Shown here piece after piece: positions 16,956 through 24,770 of a stretch of 64,000 nt of DNA; within the stretch, counting starts at the first letter, position 1, and each line of letters begins with the position of its first letter. The translations under genes and the position numbers were made by a program. Location of the stretch: contig NZ_FNSZ01000001.1 of the NCBI RefSeq assembly GCF_900105245.1, positions 4,092,001-4,156,000 on the forward strand. Direction: 5' to 3'. The notes below the pieces were generated by a model, which saw only the letters and a list, made by a program, of their open reading frames with translations, searched no databases and had not been told where the DNA came from. Source of the DNA: Streptomyces sp. 1222.5 (GTDB taxonomy: Bacteria > Actinomycetota > Actinomycetes > Streptomycetales > Streptomycetaceae).

Positions 16956-16999
16956 GGAGCCCCCTGTCGGATTCGAACCGACGACCTTCGCTTTACAAG
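16956..16999. repeat. attL: left 44-bp att repeat (3' half of tRNA-Thr)
   Basis: These 44 bp are identical to 21748-21791, the 3' part of the tRNA-Thr gene from anticodon loop to acceptor end. After position 16999 the two copies diverge completely. It is a tRNA fragment, not a functional tRNA. Confidence 0.95.
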
Positions 17000-17083
17000 T
17001 TCGATCCGAGCGCAGTCCAGCTGCTGCCGACGACTGATGCGATGCCCGGACACAGCCGCTGGTGTACGCCCATGTCCGACGTC

Positions 17084-17106
17084 GTTGATGTCAGCAGTGG
17101 ATGTCA
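17084..17106. repeat. Integrase arm-type direct repeats, left end of tRNA-Thr element
   Basis: GTTGATGTCA and GTGGATGTCA lie 13 bp apart on the same strand, 85 bp inside attL. A matching pair sits 50 bp inside attR at 21677. Paired short repeats beside att cores are the usual arm-binding sites of tyrosine integrases. Confidence 0.6.
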
Positions 17107-17678
17107 GACACGTGGTTTTGCGGGGCGGGTGACAGCGCGGCGCGGGCGGCGGAGAGCACCTGCCCGGACAGCGGGGAGTTCTTGGTGGCGCGGGCCAGGA
17201 GAAGGGCGCCGAGCATGGTGCACAGCCGGGCGATGCCGTCCTCGTCGTCGGTGGCGAGCCACTGGGTGAATTCCTCTACCCCTTCGGCGTAGGCGCGGTG
17301 CGCTCCGTTGTCGCCACTGTCCCGGGCCATGTCGGCGGCGAGCGCGGCGACGGGGCAGCCCGAGGCGGGGTTGTCCCGGTGCCGGACGGACAGGTACCCG
17401 TCGATCAGGGACTGCTGGGCCTCGACACGGTGACCCTCGTGCTCTTCGAGTGTGGTGGCGTGGAATTCGGCCAGTTCGCCGAACGCGTGGGTGACCGCCT
17501 CGTCGATCAGTGCCTCCTTGGAGGCGAACTGCTTATAGAAGCCGCCGTGCGTAAGGCCGGCCGCCTTCATCAGATCCGCGACGCTCACGCCCGTGCCCTG
17601 CTCGCGGAACAGCTGCGAGGCCCGTTCCACGACCCGCTGGCGGTTCGCCTGTGCCTGCGCCTGTGAGACGCGACCCAT
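17091..17678 (-). CDS. TetR/AcrR-family transcriptional regulator
   Basis: The 195-aa protein has a TetR HTH at about residues 15-60 (ASQLFREQGTGVSVADLMKA, then AGLTHGGFYKQFASKEALIDE). The C-terminal ligand-binding domain is of the AcrR/TetR_C type (SGCPVAALAADMAR). It should repress the divergent membrane-protein gene 125 bp away. The intergenic DNA contains an AT-rich stretch with CTATCGTACGG near 17713-17723, a plausible operator. The stop codon overlaps the arm-type repeat GTGGATGTCA at the element's left end, so the gene is at the very edge of the element. Confidence 0.9.
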   Translation of the reverse strand: MGRVSQAQAQANRQRVVERASQLFREQGTGVSVADLMKAAGLTHGGFYKQFASKEALIDEAVTHAFGELAEFHATTLEEHEGHRVEAQQSLIDGYLSVRHRDNPASGCPVAALAADMARDSGDNGAHRAYAEGVEEFTQWLATDDEDGIARLCTMLGALLLARATKNSPLSGQVLSAARAALSPAPQNHVSDIHC

Positions 17679-17803
17679 AGGGCACCTCCCTTTTGGATGC
17701 TGGACGACATCTATCGTACGGTGTTGTTTAGATTATTTGCATCATCTATTCAGGGCGCCCCTCCCCCCGTCCCAGGGCGCGCCCCCATTCCGGGAGACAC
17801 TTC
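17679..17803. promoter_or_regulatory. Divergent promoter region of TetR and membrane protein genes
   Basis: The 125-bp gap is unusually AT-rich around 17710-17755 (ATCTATCGTACGGTGTTGTT, then TAGATTATTTGCATC). It holds partly symmetrical ATCTATC/TAGAT elements that could bind the TetR regulator. This is an inference from position and composition. Confidence 0.4.
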
Positions 17804-18829
17804 ATGGCCACTCGCCTCGGCCCGGCCGCCGAAGCCGACCTGACCACCGCCACCGCCACCTCCTCGGCAACCGCGCCACCGGTCCGGCTCTGGCTCCAGC
17901 CCACCGTGATCGCCCTGGTCGTCGTGGCGGCCTTCATCGGCTGCTACGTCGGTCTGCAGCGCAACCCCCAGCCGCACCGGGTGCCGGTGGCTGTCGCCGG
18001 CCAGGAGCTTTCGGGCGAGGTGAGCCAGGTCCTTGGTGACAGCGTCGATGTCCATCCTGTCGCCGACGCCGCCAGGGGGCGCGCTGAGGTTGAGCGCCGC
18101 GACGTCGTGGCCGCGATCAGTGGCCGCGCGGCCTCCGACCGGTTGCGCCTGGAGGTCGGCGGAGCCAACGGGCAGTCGACCACGACGGCCGTCAGAAGCC
18201 TCATCGGCGCCTATGCCCATGGCTCGGGCCAGCGCCTGACCACGGTGGATGTCGTCCCGTTCGCTCGTTTCGACTCGCGTGGACTGGCCGGGTTCTACCT
18301 GGCGTTCGGCGTCACACTGGCCGGGTTCGTCCTAGCCCAGAACGTTCTGGGTCTCGCGAACCGTCTGCACCTGCGCCACCGGTTCTGGCTGCTGTCCGGC
18401 GCCTCTGTGGCCATCGGCATCGTCGCCACCGTCATCGCCGGCCCTATCCTCGGGGCGGTGCCTGCGCCGGTGATGCCGCTGGCCTTCGCCCTGACCCTGC
18501 TTGCCGCGGCAGCCGCGTTCACCACCAAGCTGCTGGGCACCTACCTCGGCCCGGTCGGCGTGCCCGTCGCCACTCTTTTGCTGCTCACGGTCGGCAACTC
18601 CACCAGCGGAGCGGCCATCGGCCCGGACCTCCTGCCCTCCGCCGCACACGCCGTCTCCGCCCTGCTGCCGCCGGGTGCGGCCGTGCGCGCCGTGACCGAC
18701 CTGAGCTACTTCCACGGCGCGCAGGCGGCGCAGCCGTTGGTCACCCTCGCGCTGTGGGCGGTGATCGCCGCCATCCTGGTGAGCCTTCGTCCCCGCCTGA
18801 GGCGGCGGCGCACGCGGGTCACCGCCTGA
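17804..18829 (+). CDS. Multi-pass membrane protein (YhgE/Pip or ABC-2-like)
   Basis: The 341-aa protein has one N-terminal membrane helix (about residues 32-50), an extracytoplasmic domain of about 130 residues, and five further helices from about 165 to 325. This is the layout of DUF3533/ABC-2-type or YhgE/Pip-like membrane proteins. These act as half-permeases or in export, often under a divergent TetR repressor, as here. No ATPase partner gene is adjacent. Substrate unknown; it may give efflux of a toxic compound that also binds the TetR protein. Confidence 0.8.
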   Translation: MATRLGPAAEADLTTATATSSATAPPVRLWLQPTVIALVVVAAFIGCYVGLQRNPQPHRVPVAVAGQELSGEVSQVLGDSVDVHPVADAARGRAEVERRDVVAAISGRAASDRLRLEVGGANGQSTTTAVRSLIGAYAHGSGQRLTTVDVVPFARFDSRGLAGFYLAFGVTLAGFVLAQNVLGLANRLHLRHRFWLLSGASVAIGIVATVIAGPILGAVPAPVMPLAFALTLLAAAAAFTTKLLGTYLGPVGVPVATLLLLTVGNSTSGAAIGPDLLPSAAHAVSALLPPGAAVRAVTDLSYFHGAQAAQPLVTLALWAVIAAILVSLRPRLRRRRTRVTA

Positions 18830-18942
18830 CCCCACGGCCGGGGTGAAGGTCGTGCCACGTGTCACTACGTGCCCTCAGGTTCCTTCGCGAACCAGAGGGC
18901 CGACCCGGGAGGAACCCCCTCCTGAGCCGGCCCTTCTCTCTG

Positions 18943-18984
18943 TGCCCCCGGCAGGATTCGAACCTGCGACATCCGTTTTCCAAG
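18943..18984 (-). pseudogene. 3' fragment of a second tRNA gene
   Basis: On the minus strand this reads a tRNA from anticodon loop to acceptor end: T-arm GCAGGTTCGAATCCTGC, acceptor CGGGGGC and discriminator A. The 5' half is missing, because the DNA beyond 18984 shows no matching D-arm. A GC hairpin (AGGGCCGACCCGGG region, 18895-18933) sits just downstream like a tRNA terminator. The isoacceptor is not certain. It looks like an att remnant of another element nested here. Confidence 0.7.
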
Positions 18985-19100
18985 TCTGTTGGTGGCTGCT
19001 GGGGCAGTGCCCTGGGGCGTTCACCTGCGTTCACGCGTGTCCGGATCTTCAACGCGGCAGGTCGTCCCGTTCCTGCTGAACGCCGATGACCGCTGATGAA

Positions 19101-19121
19101 TGAGACGGAAACTGAGACGGA
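19101..19121. repeat. Paired TGAGACGGA direct repeats
   Basis: TGAGACGGA occurs at 19101-19109 and 19113-19121 on the same strand, about 115 bp from the second tRNA fragment. The spacing and position match integrase arm-type pairs at the other att sites in this window. A different sequence implies a different integrase. Confidence 0.45.
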
Positions 19122-19183
19122 CAAGCGGCGGTGCTCCATGCGGTTGGCTGGTGGTCGCCTGGTACCGGTGCGACCGTAGCCGC

Positions 19184-19453
19184 ATGGGCCTGTGGATGTC
19201 GTGGACGCTGGAGGGGGTGGGCAGTGCTGGACAGACAGTGGCCGATGTTGCGGCGGCTGTCCGGGCCCTGGATGGCTCCGTCGAGTGGTCACGGCGGGCT
19301 TTCGGCTCTGACGAGCAGGAGTGGTGGGAGTTGAGGGCTGCGGCAGATCAGGTGGGCGCGCAAGCACTCGCCGAAGGCCTCACGGCCCTCAAGCGAGGTG
19401 AGCCATGGTCGCTATCCGTCGGCGGCGTATATGTCCTGCTCATCCCACGGTGA
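19184..19453 (+). CDS. Small hypothetical protein in tRNA-Thr element
   Basis: The 89-aa frame starts at ATG 19184 (MGLWMSWTLEGVGSAGQTVADVAAAVRALDG). No known domain, signal peptide or membrane segment is seen. It has a helical, Ala-rich middle and a Trp-rich start. It is separated by 27 bp from the convergent hypothetical gene. Function unknown; coding status is moderately supported by residue composition. Confidence 0.45.
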   Translation: MGLWMSWTLEGVGSAGQTVADVAAAVRALDGSVEWSRRAFGSDEQEWWELRAAADQVGAQALAEGLTALKRGEPWSLSVGGVYVLLIPR

Positions 19454-19480
19454 CCGTGTATCGGCGGAGCCCTAATAATC

Positions 19481-19954
19481 TCAGACCCCGTTTGCCTCCT
19501 GACTTGGGCGAACGCTGCCAAGGTCAAGCGTCTCAGCGGTGATCACGGTAAGGGCGTCCTGGAGTCGGCGGACGGCATCCTCTGCCTGCTTGTATTCCTC
19601 AGGGCTGGGGAGGACCGTGCCGAAGCTGCCGCCACGGTCGGCTGGCATGGCGCGCCAGCGCAGGACCGGCTCAAGCGCATTGAGAGCGCCAGAGAGAAAC
19701 CAGGCCAGACGACCGTGAGTACGCGAGAGGGAGATGGCCAGGACAGCAAGAGTTTCGCGCAGGTGTTCTAGTCGCTTGATCTGCGGCAAGTCCTCTTGGA
19801 CGTCCGGCGGGCCGACAGCGTCGCGCAGGCCGGCTGCGGTCTCAAGGGCGAGTGCGCGGTCGCTCGGCTCCAGCTTCCACACCTGGTCTTGGATCTTCTG
19901 CTCAGCGTCCTCGGCCAGCACTGCGACGATCCTGCGCATGTCCATGCTGATCAT
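19481..19954 (-). CDS. Hypothetical protein in tRNA-Thr element
   Basis: The 157-aa product (MISMDMRRIVAVLAEDAEQKI) is mostly helical with heptad-like Leu spacing (IKRLEHLRETLAVLAISLSR). It has no signal peptide. I do not recognise the family. Starts at 19954, 19945 or 19939 are all possible; 19954 gives the longest product. Its 3' end is convergent with the 89-aa hypothetical gene. Confidence 0.6.
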   Translation of the reverse strand: MISMDMRRIVAVLAEDAEQKIQDQVWKLEPSDRALALETAAGLRDAVGPPDVQEDLPQIKRLEHLRETLAVLAISLSRTHGRLAWFLSGALNALEPVLRWRAMPADRGGSFGTVLPSPEEYKQAEDAVRRLQDALTVITAETLDLGSVRPSQEANGV

Positions 19955-20041
19955 TCTAAAAGAACGGGCTTGGCATGGTGCATCCACTTGACGCCGACTG
20001 CCTGTAGTGGAGAGGCCACCTAGACCCCTCACCGCCTTCCC

Positions 20042-20193
20042 AGCTCCCATCCCGTACGCCGTCGACCCACACACCGTGGAGCGGGCGTGGTTCCTGGCGT
20101 CCAGGTGGAGCGCGCCACTGTACGAACGACCTGGACGCCATGGGCCGCGTCTGCTCGGCTCTGCCTGGGTCGATGGTGTGCGGGATGGGAGCT
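20042..20193. repeat. Long imperfect palindrome (about 150 bp)
   Basis: Two nested pairs of arms form one large hairpin. AGCTCCCATCCCGTACGCCG at 20042 pairs with the segment 20166-20193 (28 bp, a few mismatches). The segment 20081-20106, including CTGGCGTCCAGGT, pairs with 20129-20154. A 22-nt loop separates them. It lies just before the excisionase pseudogene, so it may be a single-strand origin, a transcription attenuator or a relic of a small inserted element. Confidence 0.75.
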
Positions 20194-20227
20194 CCCAGCA
20201 TCCGCCGCGATGGATCCGCGGGCGGCG

Positions 20228-20333
20228 ACGGCGCCCCCTCCATCCCACCATCGCCCGCGACCTCCATCTCAACCGCGAAACCGCCCGCGAAGCCCTACGT
20301 GACTACTTGGCCCTGGAAGGAGCCGCCGCATGA
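20228..20333 (+). pseudogene. C-terminal remnant of an HTH/replication-type protein upstream of xis
   Basis: The frame ending at 20333 reads TIARDLHLNRETAREALRDY then LALEGAAA, a helix-turn-helix-like C-terminus. Its stop codon overlaps the ATG of the excisionase frame (ATGA at 20331), as expected for a coupled gene upstream of xis in AICEs. Upstream of about 20228 the frame runs into the long palindrome and loses protein-like character. I infer a deletion left only the C-terminus. Confidence 0.45.
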
Positions 20334-20517
20334 CGACCGCAACCGCCGAGCTGCTGACTGTGCCGGAGGTCATGGCCGGCTCAAGGTCGGCCGCTCCAGG
20401 GTCTACGACCTGATCCGTTCACACCGCCTGACCTCAATCAAGATCGATGGCGCTCGCCGTATCCCCGCCGACGCCGTCCGGGACTTCATCCTCGGCCAGA
20501 TCGAGGAGGCTGCCTGA
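20331..20517 (+). pseudogene. Excisionase (xis), AlpA/MerR-type HTH, frameshifted
   Basis: The gene starts at ATG 20331 (MTTATAELLTVPEVMA) but continues in the next frame as RLKVGRSRVYDLIRSHRLTS, ending IEEAA. Restoring one C near 20376 (ATGGCCGGCTC to ATGGCCCGGCTC) gives a complete 62-aa HTH_17 excisionase. The TGA stop overlaps the integrase ATG at 20517, the usual xis-int coupling. The frameshift should stop excision unless it is a sequencing error. Confidence 0.8.
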
Positions 20518-21668
20518 TGGCCCCTGAGCGCAAGCGCAACCCGAACGGCGCCGGCACCATCACCAAGCGCAAGGACGGCCGCTACCAGTGCGCGGTGTAC
20601 GTGCTCCAGCCGGACGGCACCCGCGCCCGCAAGTTCGCCTACGGCAAGACCTGGGCCGAGTGCGACACCAAGCGCCGGGAACTACTCGCCAAGGTCGACC
20701 AGGGCGTGCCCGTCCCCAGTCGCTCGGCCAAGCTCGCCGAGTGGCTGCCGTACTGGCTGGAGCACTTCATCAAGCCCAACCGCAAGCGAACGACCTACAG
20801 CAAGTACGCGATGCACGTGCGCCTCTACCTCGTGCCACTGCTCGGCTCCAAGAGCCTGGAGGCACTGGGTCCTCGCCACGTGCGGACGTTCGTCGCCGAC
20901 GTGTCGCGTCGGGCCTCCCCGGCCACGGCCAAAGAGGCGCACCGCGTGCTGCGGACCGCCCTCACCGCGGCCTGCCGTGAGGAGCTGGTGACACGGAACG
21001 CCGCGTCGCTCGTGGAGGCCCCGAAGGTGCCCCGCCGCGAGCTGACTCCCTGGACGCTCGACGAGACGCTGACGTTTCTGGAGCACGCGCGCCGGGATCC
21101 GCTGTACGCCGCCTTCGTCCTGGCGGTCGCCATGGGTCTGCGGCGCGGCGAGATCCTCGGGCTCCGCTGGTCGGACGTGGACCTCGAACATCGCGTGCTG
21201 CGGGTCAGCAAGCAGGTGCAGCGCGTCGGGGGGGAGCTCTACGAGGACACCACCAAAAGCGGCCGGGCGCGTCCCCTGCCCCTCCCGCTGATCTGCCTGG
21301 GTGCGCTCCGCTGGCACCGGATGCGGCAGACCGAGGCGGGCCGGCGTAAGGGTGTCGAGCTCTCGCCGTCCTCGTACGTCTTCACCACCCGCAACGGCCG
21401 CCCGATTGATCCGCAGAACGTCAACCGGTCGTTCTTCCGCATCACCGACGCCGCCGGCCTTCGGCGCATCCGTCTGCACGACGCCCGGCACGGCTGCGCC
21501 ACGCTCCTCACCGCGGCCGGTGTCGCGCCCCGTGTCGTGATGGAGATCCTCGGGCACAGTCAGATCAGCATCACCATGGACGTCTACACGCACGTGACGT
21601 CGGACACGCAGCGCGAGGCCATCAGCCACATGGATCGCCTGCTCAGGCGCCGTGTCGACCGTGAGTGA
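20517..21668 (+). CDS. Tyrosine recombinase integrase of tRNA-Thr element
   Basis: The 383-aa integrase has an N-terminal arm-binding region (KRKDGRYQCAVYVLQPDGTR), a SAM-like core-binding domain (about residues 65-150) and the catalytic domain. Catalytic residues are seen as Arg in GLRRGEILGLRWSDVD, HDARHGCATLLTAAGV (HxxR), LGHSQISITMDVYTHV (His and nucleophilic Tyr). All are present, so it should be active. It ends 80 bp from attR in the tRNA-Thr gene, the normal integrase position. It is coupled to the frameshifted xis. Confidence 0.95.
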   Translation: MAPERKRNPNGAGTITKRKDGRYQCAVYVLQPDGTRARKFAYGKTWAECDTKRRELLAKVDQGVPVPSRSAKLAEWLPYWLEHFIKPNRKRTTYSKYAMHVRLYLVPLLGSKSLEALGPRHVRTFVADVSRRASPATAKEAHRVLRTALTAACREELVTRNAASLVEAPKVPRRELTPWTLDETLTFLEHARRDPLYAAFVLAVAMGLRRGEILGLRWSDVDLEHRVLRVSKQVQRVGGELYEDTTKSGRARPLPLPLICLGALRWHRMRQTEAGRRKGVELSPSSYVFTTRNGRPIDPQNVNRSFFRITDAAGLRRIRLHDARHGCATLLTAAGVAPRVVMEILGHSQISITMDVYTHVTSDTQREAISHMDRLLRRRVDRE

Positions 21669-21676
21669 CCACCCGC

Positions 21677-21699
21677 GTGGATGTCACCCGTAGATGTCG
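21677..21699. repeat. Integrase arm-type direct repeats, right end of tRNA-Thr element
   Basis: GTGGATGTCA and GTAGATGTCG lie 13 bp apart on the plus strand between the integrase stop and attR. The spacing equals that of the left pair at 17084-17106. Confidence 0.6.
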
Positions 21700-21731
21700 A
21701 ACGCCCCGGACCGATCATCGGCCGGGGCGTT
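21700..21731. terminator. Hairpin between integrase and tRNA-Thr
   Basis: An AACGCCCCGG/CCGGGGCGTT stem with a 12-nt loop sits between convergent int and tRNA-Thr. It serves as terminator for the tRNA in its element-restored form. Confidence 0.7.
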
Positions 21732-21749
21732 CTCGCTGTTCAGCATCGG

Positions 21750-21823
21750 AGCCCCCTGTCGGATTCGAACCGACGACCTTCGCTTTACAAGAGCGGTGCT
21801 CTGACCAGCTGAGCTAAGGAGGC
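21750..21823 (-). tRNA. tRNA-Thr(TGT)
   Basis: The 74-nt minus-strand gene folds as a cloverleaf. The acceptor GCCTCCT pairs with AGGGGGC with one G-U pair. The D-arm is GCTC/GAGC. The anticodon loop is CTTGTAA with anticodon TGT (reads ACA). The T-arm is GTCGGTTCGAATCCGAC. CCA is not encoded. The 3' 42 nt are supplied by the integrated element, which preserves the gene. Confidence 0.93.
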
Positions 21824-22041
21824 CTGCACGCGCCTGAGCGGCCGTGCCTGTGCAGTGTACCCACGTCCCGCCGCGGCCCCGGCGGAAAATTTCCGTGAAG
21901 TTCACAGGGGTGCGGGTGCTGACAGACCTGGTGGGCGGCAGGTACCGTCCTGACCCAGTTCACGCGTGTGGACTACACCAACCACCTTCCTACAACGGAT
22001 CGTCCGGCACGTTCCTGCCGGTAGAAGGGGGCCCATTCACC

Positions 22042-23178
<1,137 letters not shown>

Positions 23179-23212
23179 CCCTCCGGGCGGCGCGTCGGCG
23201 CCGGGACCGGCC

Positions 23213-23246
23213 GAAGGGGCCCCGCGGATCACCGCGGGGCCCCTTC
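23213..23246. terminator. Hairpin terminator after msiK
   Basis: GAAGGGGCCCCGCGG and CCGCGGGGCCCCTTC form a 15-bp perfect stem with a 4-nt loop, 34 bp after the msiK stop. Confidence 0.85.
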
Positions 23247-23384
23247 GCGGTCGCGACAAACCCCGGCGCAGCGATCATTTCGGGCGGGCCGCGTCAACCC
23301 CTTACCCGGAAAGAAGCGCCTTCTCATCCCCCGAAGGGGTGACTAAATGTCGCCAAATCATTACCCCGCGCTACCCTCACACGC

Positions 23385-23843
23385 GTGAAGCACTCCACCA
23401 CCCCTCAGACGCGACGCGGCCACCGGGGCGGCCCTGCCCGCCGGATCGGCCGCACTCTCGCCCTCGTCCTGCCCGTCTTCATGGTGCTCTCCGGAACACT
23501 CGCGGTCACCCGGGTCAACTGGTCGGGGAGCCCCTCAGGCTCGGTTCTGGCCGCCTCGGACGTCTCCGCGGCGGCGCCCGTCAAGGCCGTCTCCCACGCC
23601 CCGCAGGACGTGCTCCGCGACCGGCTGATGTCCGAACTCCAGGACAAGAACCCGGGGGTGGTCCTCACCCACCTCCAGCAGGCGGTCAACGGACACCCCT
23701 CCCTCGCCCGGCACTGCTCCTCCATCGCCCGCGCGCTGGGCCAGGCCGCGGTGCGCATCTACGGCGCCTCGCGCGCCCAGTCGTACGCCCGCCCGGTGTG
23801 CGACACGGCCTTCGCCTCGGGTGTGCTGACCGCGCACAGCTGA
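23385..23843 (+). CDS. Secreted small hypothetical protein
   Basis: The 152-aa product starts at GTG 23385. It has a basic N-terminus (RRGHRGGPARRIGRT) followed by a hydrophobic segment (LALVLPVFMVLSGTLAVT), a signal peptide or anchor. The mature part has two Cys (HCSSIARALG and PVCDTAFASG) that could form a disulphide. It contains a helical segment with DRLMSELQDKNPGVVLTHL. I do not recognise the family. It stands alone between msiK and the nucleotidyltransferase gene. Confidence 0.75.
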   Translation: MKHSTTPQTRRGHRGGPARRIGRTLALVLPVFMVLSGTLAVTRVNWSGSPSGSVLAASDVSAAAPVKAVSHAPQDVLRDRLMSELQDKNPGVVLTHLQQAVNGHPSLARHCSSIARALGQAAVRIYGASRAQSYARPVCDTAFASGVLTAHS

Positions 23844-23962
23844 GCCCCGGCTCCGCGTCGACCGCCCGTTGTGGGCCCGCGCCGGTAGGAAGTCGGTAAC
23901 GGCTCCCGGAGGAGCGGGTCACCACCGGCGTACGGCGGTGGGGCGCCACGTACAGTGCGGTC

Positions 23963-24694
23963 ATGACCCATCCGAACGCCGCGTCGCGCCCCACTCAAGC
24001 CGTGGTCCTGGCCGGTGGCCAGGGCTCCCGGCTGCGTCCGTACACCGACGACCGGCCCAAGCCGATGGTCGAGATCCCCGGCACGGGGACTCCGATCATC
24101 GGCCATCAGCTGTCCTGGCTCGCCGAGGAAGGCGTGACGGACGTGGTGGTCTCCTGCGGCCACCTCGCCGAGGTCCTGCAGAAGTGGCTGGACTCGGCCG
24201 ACCTGCCGGTCTCCGTCACCACCGTCGTGGAGAGCGAGCCCCTCGGCCGCGGCGGCGGCCTCAAGTACGCCGCCGCGCATCTCCCGCACCCGGACCGGCC
24301 CTGGTACGCCACCAACGGCGACATCTGGACCCGCTTCTCCCTGCGGGACATGGCCGACTTCCACACCGAGCGGGACGCCGTGGCCACCCTGGCGCTGGCC
24401 CGTCCGCGCCTGCCCTGGGGTGCGGTGAAGACCGACGGGTTCGGGCACATCACCGACTTCATCGAGGCGCCGCCGTCGACGTTCGAGATCAACGCCGGTG
24501 TCTACGTGTTCTCACCCGAGTTCGCCTCCCTGCTCCCGGAGCGGGGGGATCACGAGCGGACGACGTTCCCCCGGCTGGCCCGGGAGCAGCGGCTGGCCGG
24601 GTTCCCCCTTCCGCAGGGGGCCTACTGGCGGGCCATCGACACGGCGAAGGATCTGACGGAGGCGGCCAAGGAGCTGGCGGCGCTGGGTCGCTGA
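23963..24694 (+). CDS. Sugar-1-phosphate nucleotidyltransferase family protein
   Basis: The 243-aa protein has the nucleotidyltransferase signature AVVLAGGQGSRLRPYTDDRPKPM at its N-terminus, with the catalytic Arg and Lys. WYATNGDIWT gives the metal-binding Asp. It should join a sugar-1-phosphate to NTP, giving an NDP-sugar. It lacks the left-handed beta-helix of GlmU-type enzymes, so it is a short RmlA/GCD1-like enzyme. No glycosylation cluster is adjacent. A strong hairpin terminator follows at 24721. Confidence 0.9.
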   Translation: MTHPNAASRPTQAVVLAGGQGSRLRPYTDDRPKPMVEIPGTGTPIIGHQLSWLAEEGVTDVVVSCGHLAEVLQKWLDSADLPVSVTTVVESEPLGRGGGLKYAAAHLPHPDRPWYATNGDIWTRFSLRDMADFHTERDAVATLALARPRLPWGAVKTDGFGHITDFIEAPPSTFEINAGVYVFSPEFASLLPERGDHERTTFPRLAREQRLAGFPLPQGAYWRAIDTAKDLTEAAKELAALGR

Positions 24695-24720
24695 GAGCGG
24701 GCGAGCCGAGAGCGGTCGAA

Positions 24721-24755
24721 GAGGGCCCCGTACCTGCCCGGTACGGGGCCCTTCG
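24721..24755. terminator. Bidirectional hairpin terminator
   Basis: GGGCCCCGTACC and GGTACGGGGCCC form a 12-bp perfect stem with a short loop. It lies between the convergent nucleotidyltransferase and DoxX-type genes. Confidence 0.85.
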
Positions 24756-24770
24756 CCGTGTTCCGGTGTG

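Larger units (their letters stand above)
16956..21791. mobile_element. 4.8-kb integrative element in tRNA-Thr(TGT)
   Basis: The element lies between 44-bp direct repeats of the tRNA-Thr 3' end. It carries a tyrosine integrase next to attR, a frameshifted excisionase, a coupled C-terminal HTH fragment, a TetR regulator with a divergent membrane protein, two small hypotheticals and a second tRNA fragment. No replication initiator or FtsK/TraB transfer gene remains. It is best read as a reduced AICE-type element (actinobacterial integrative and conjugative element) that has probably lost mobility. Integrase arm-type repeats flank both ends (17084-17106 and 21677-21699). Confidence 0.85.

Noticed and set aside
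16956..16999. Complete second tRNA-Thr gene
   Set aside because: Only the 3' part is present; the D-arm and 5' acceptor strand are missing. It is attL.
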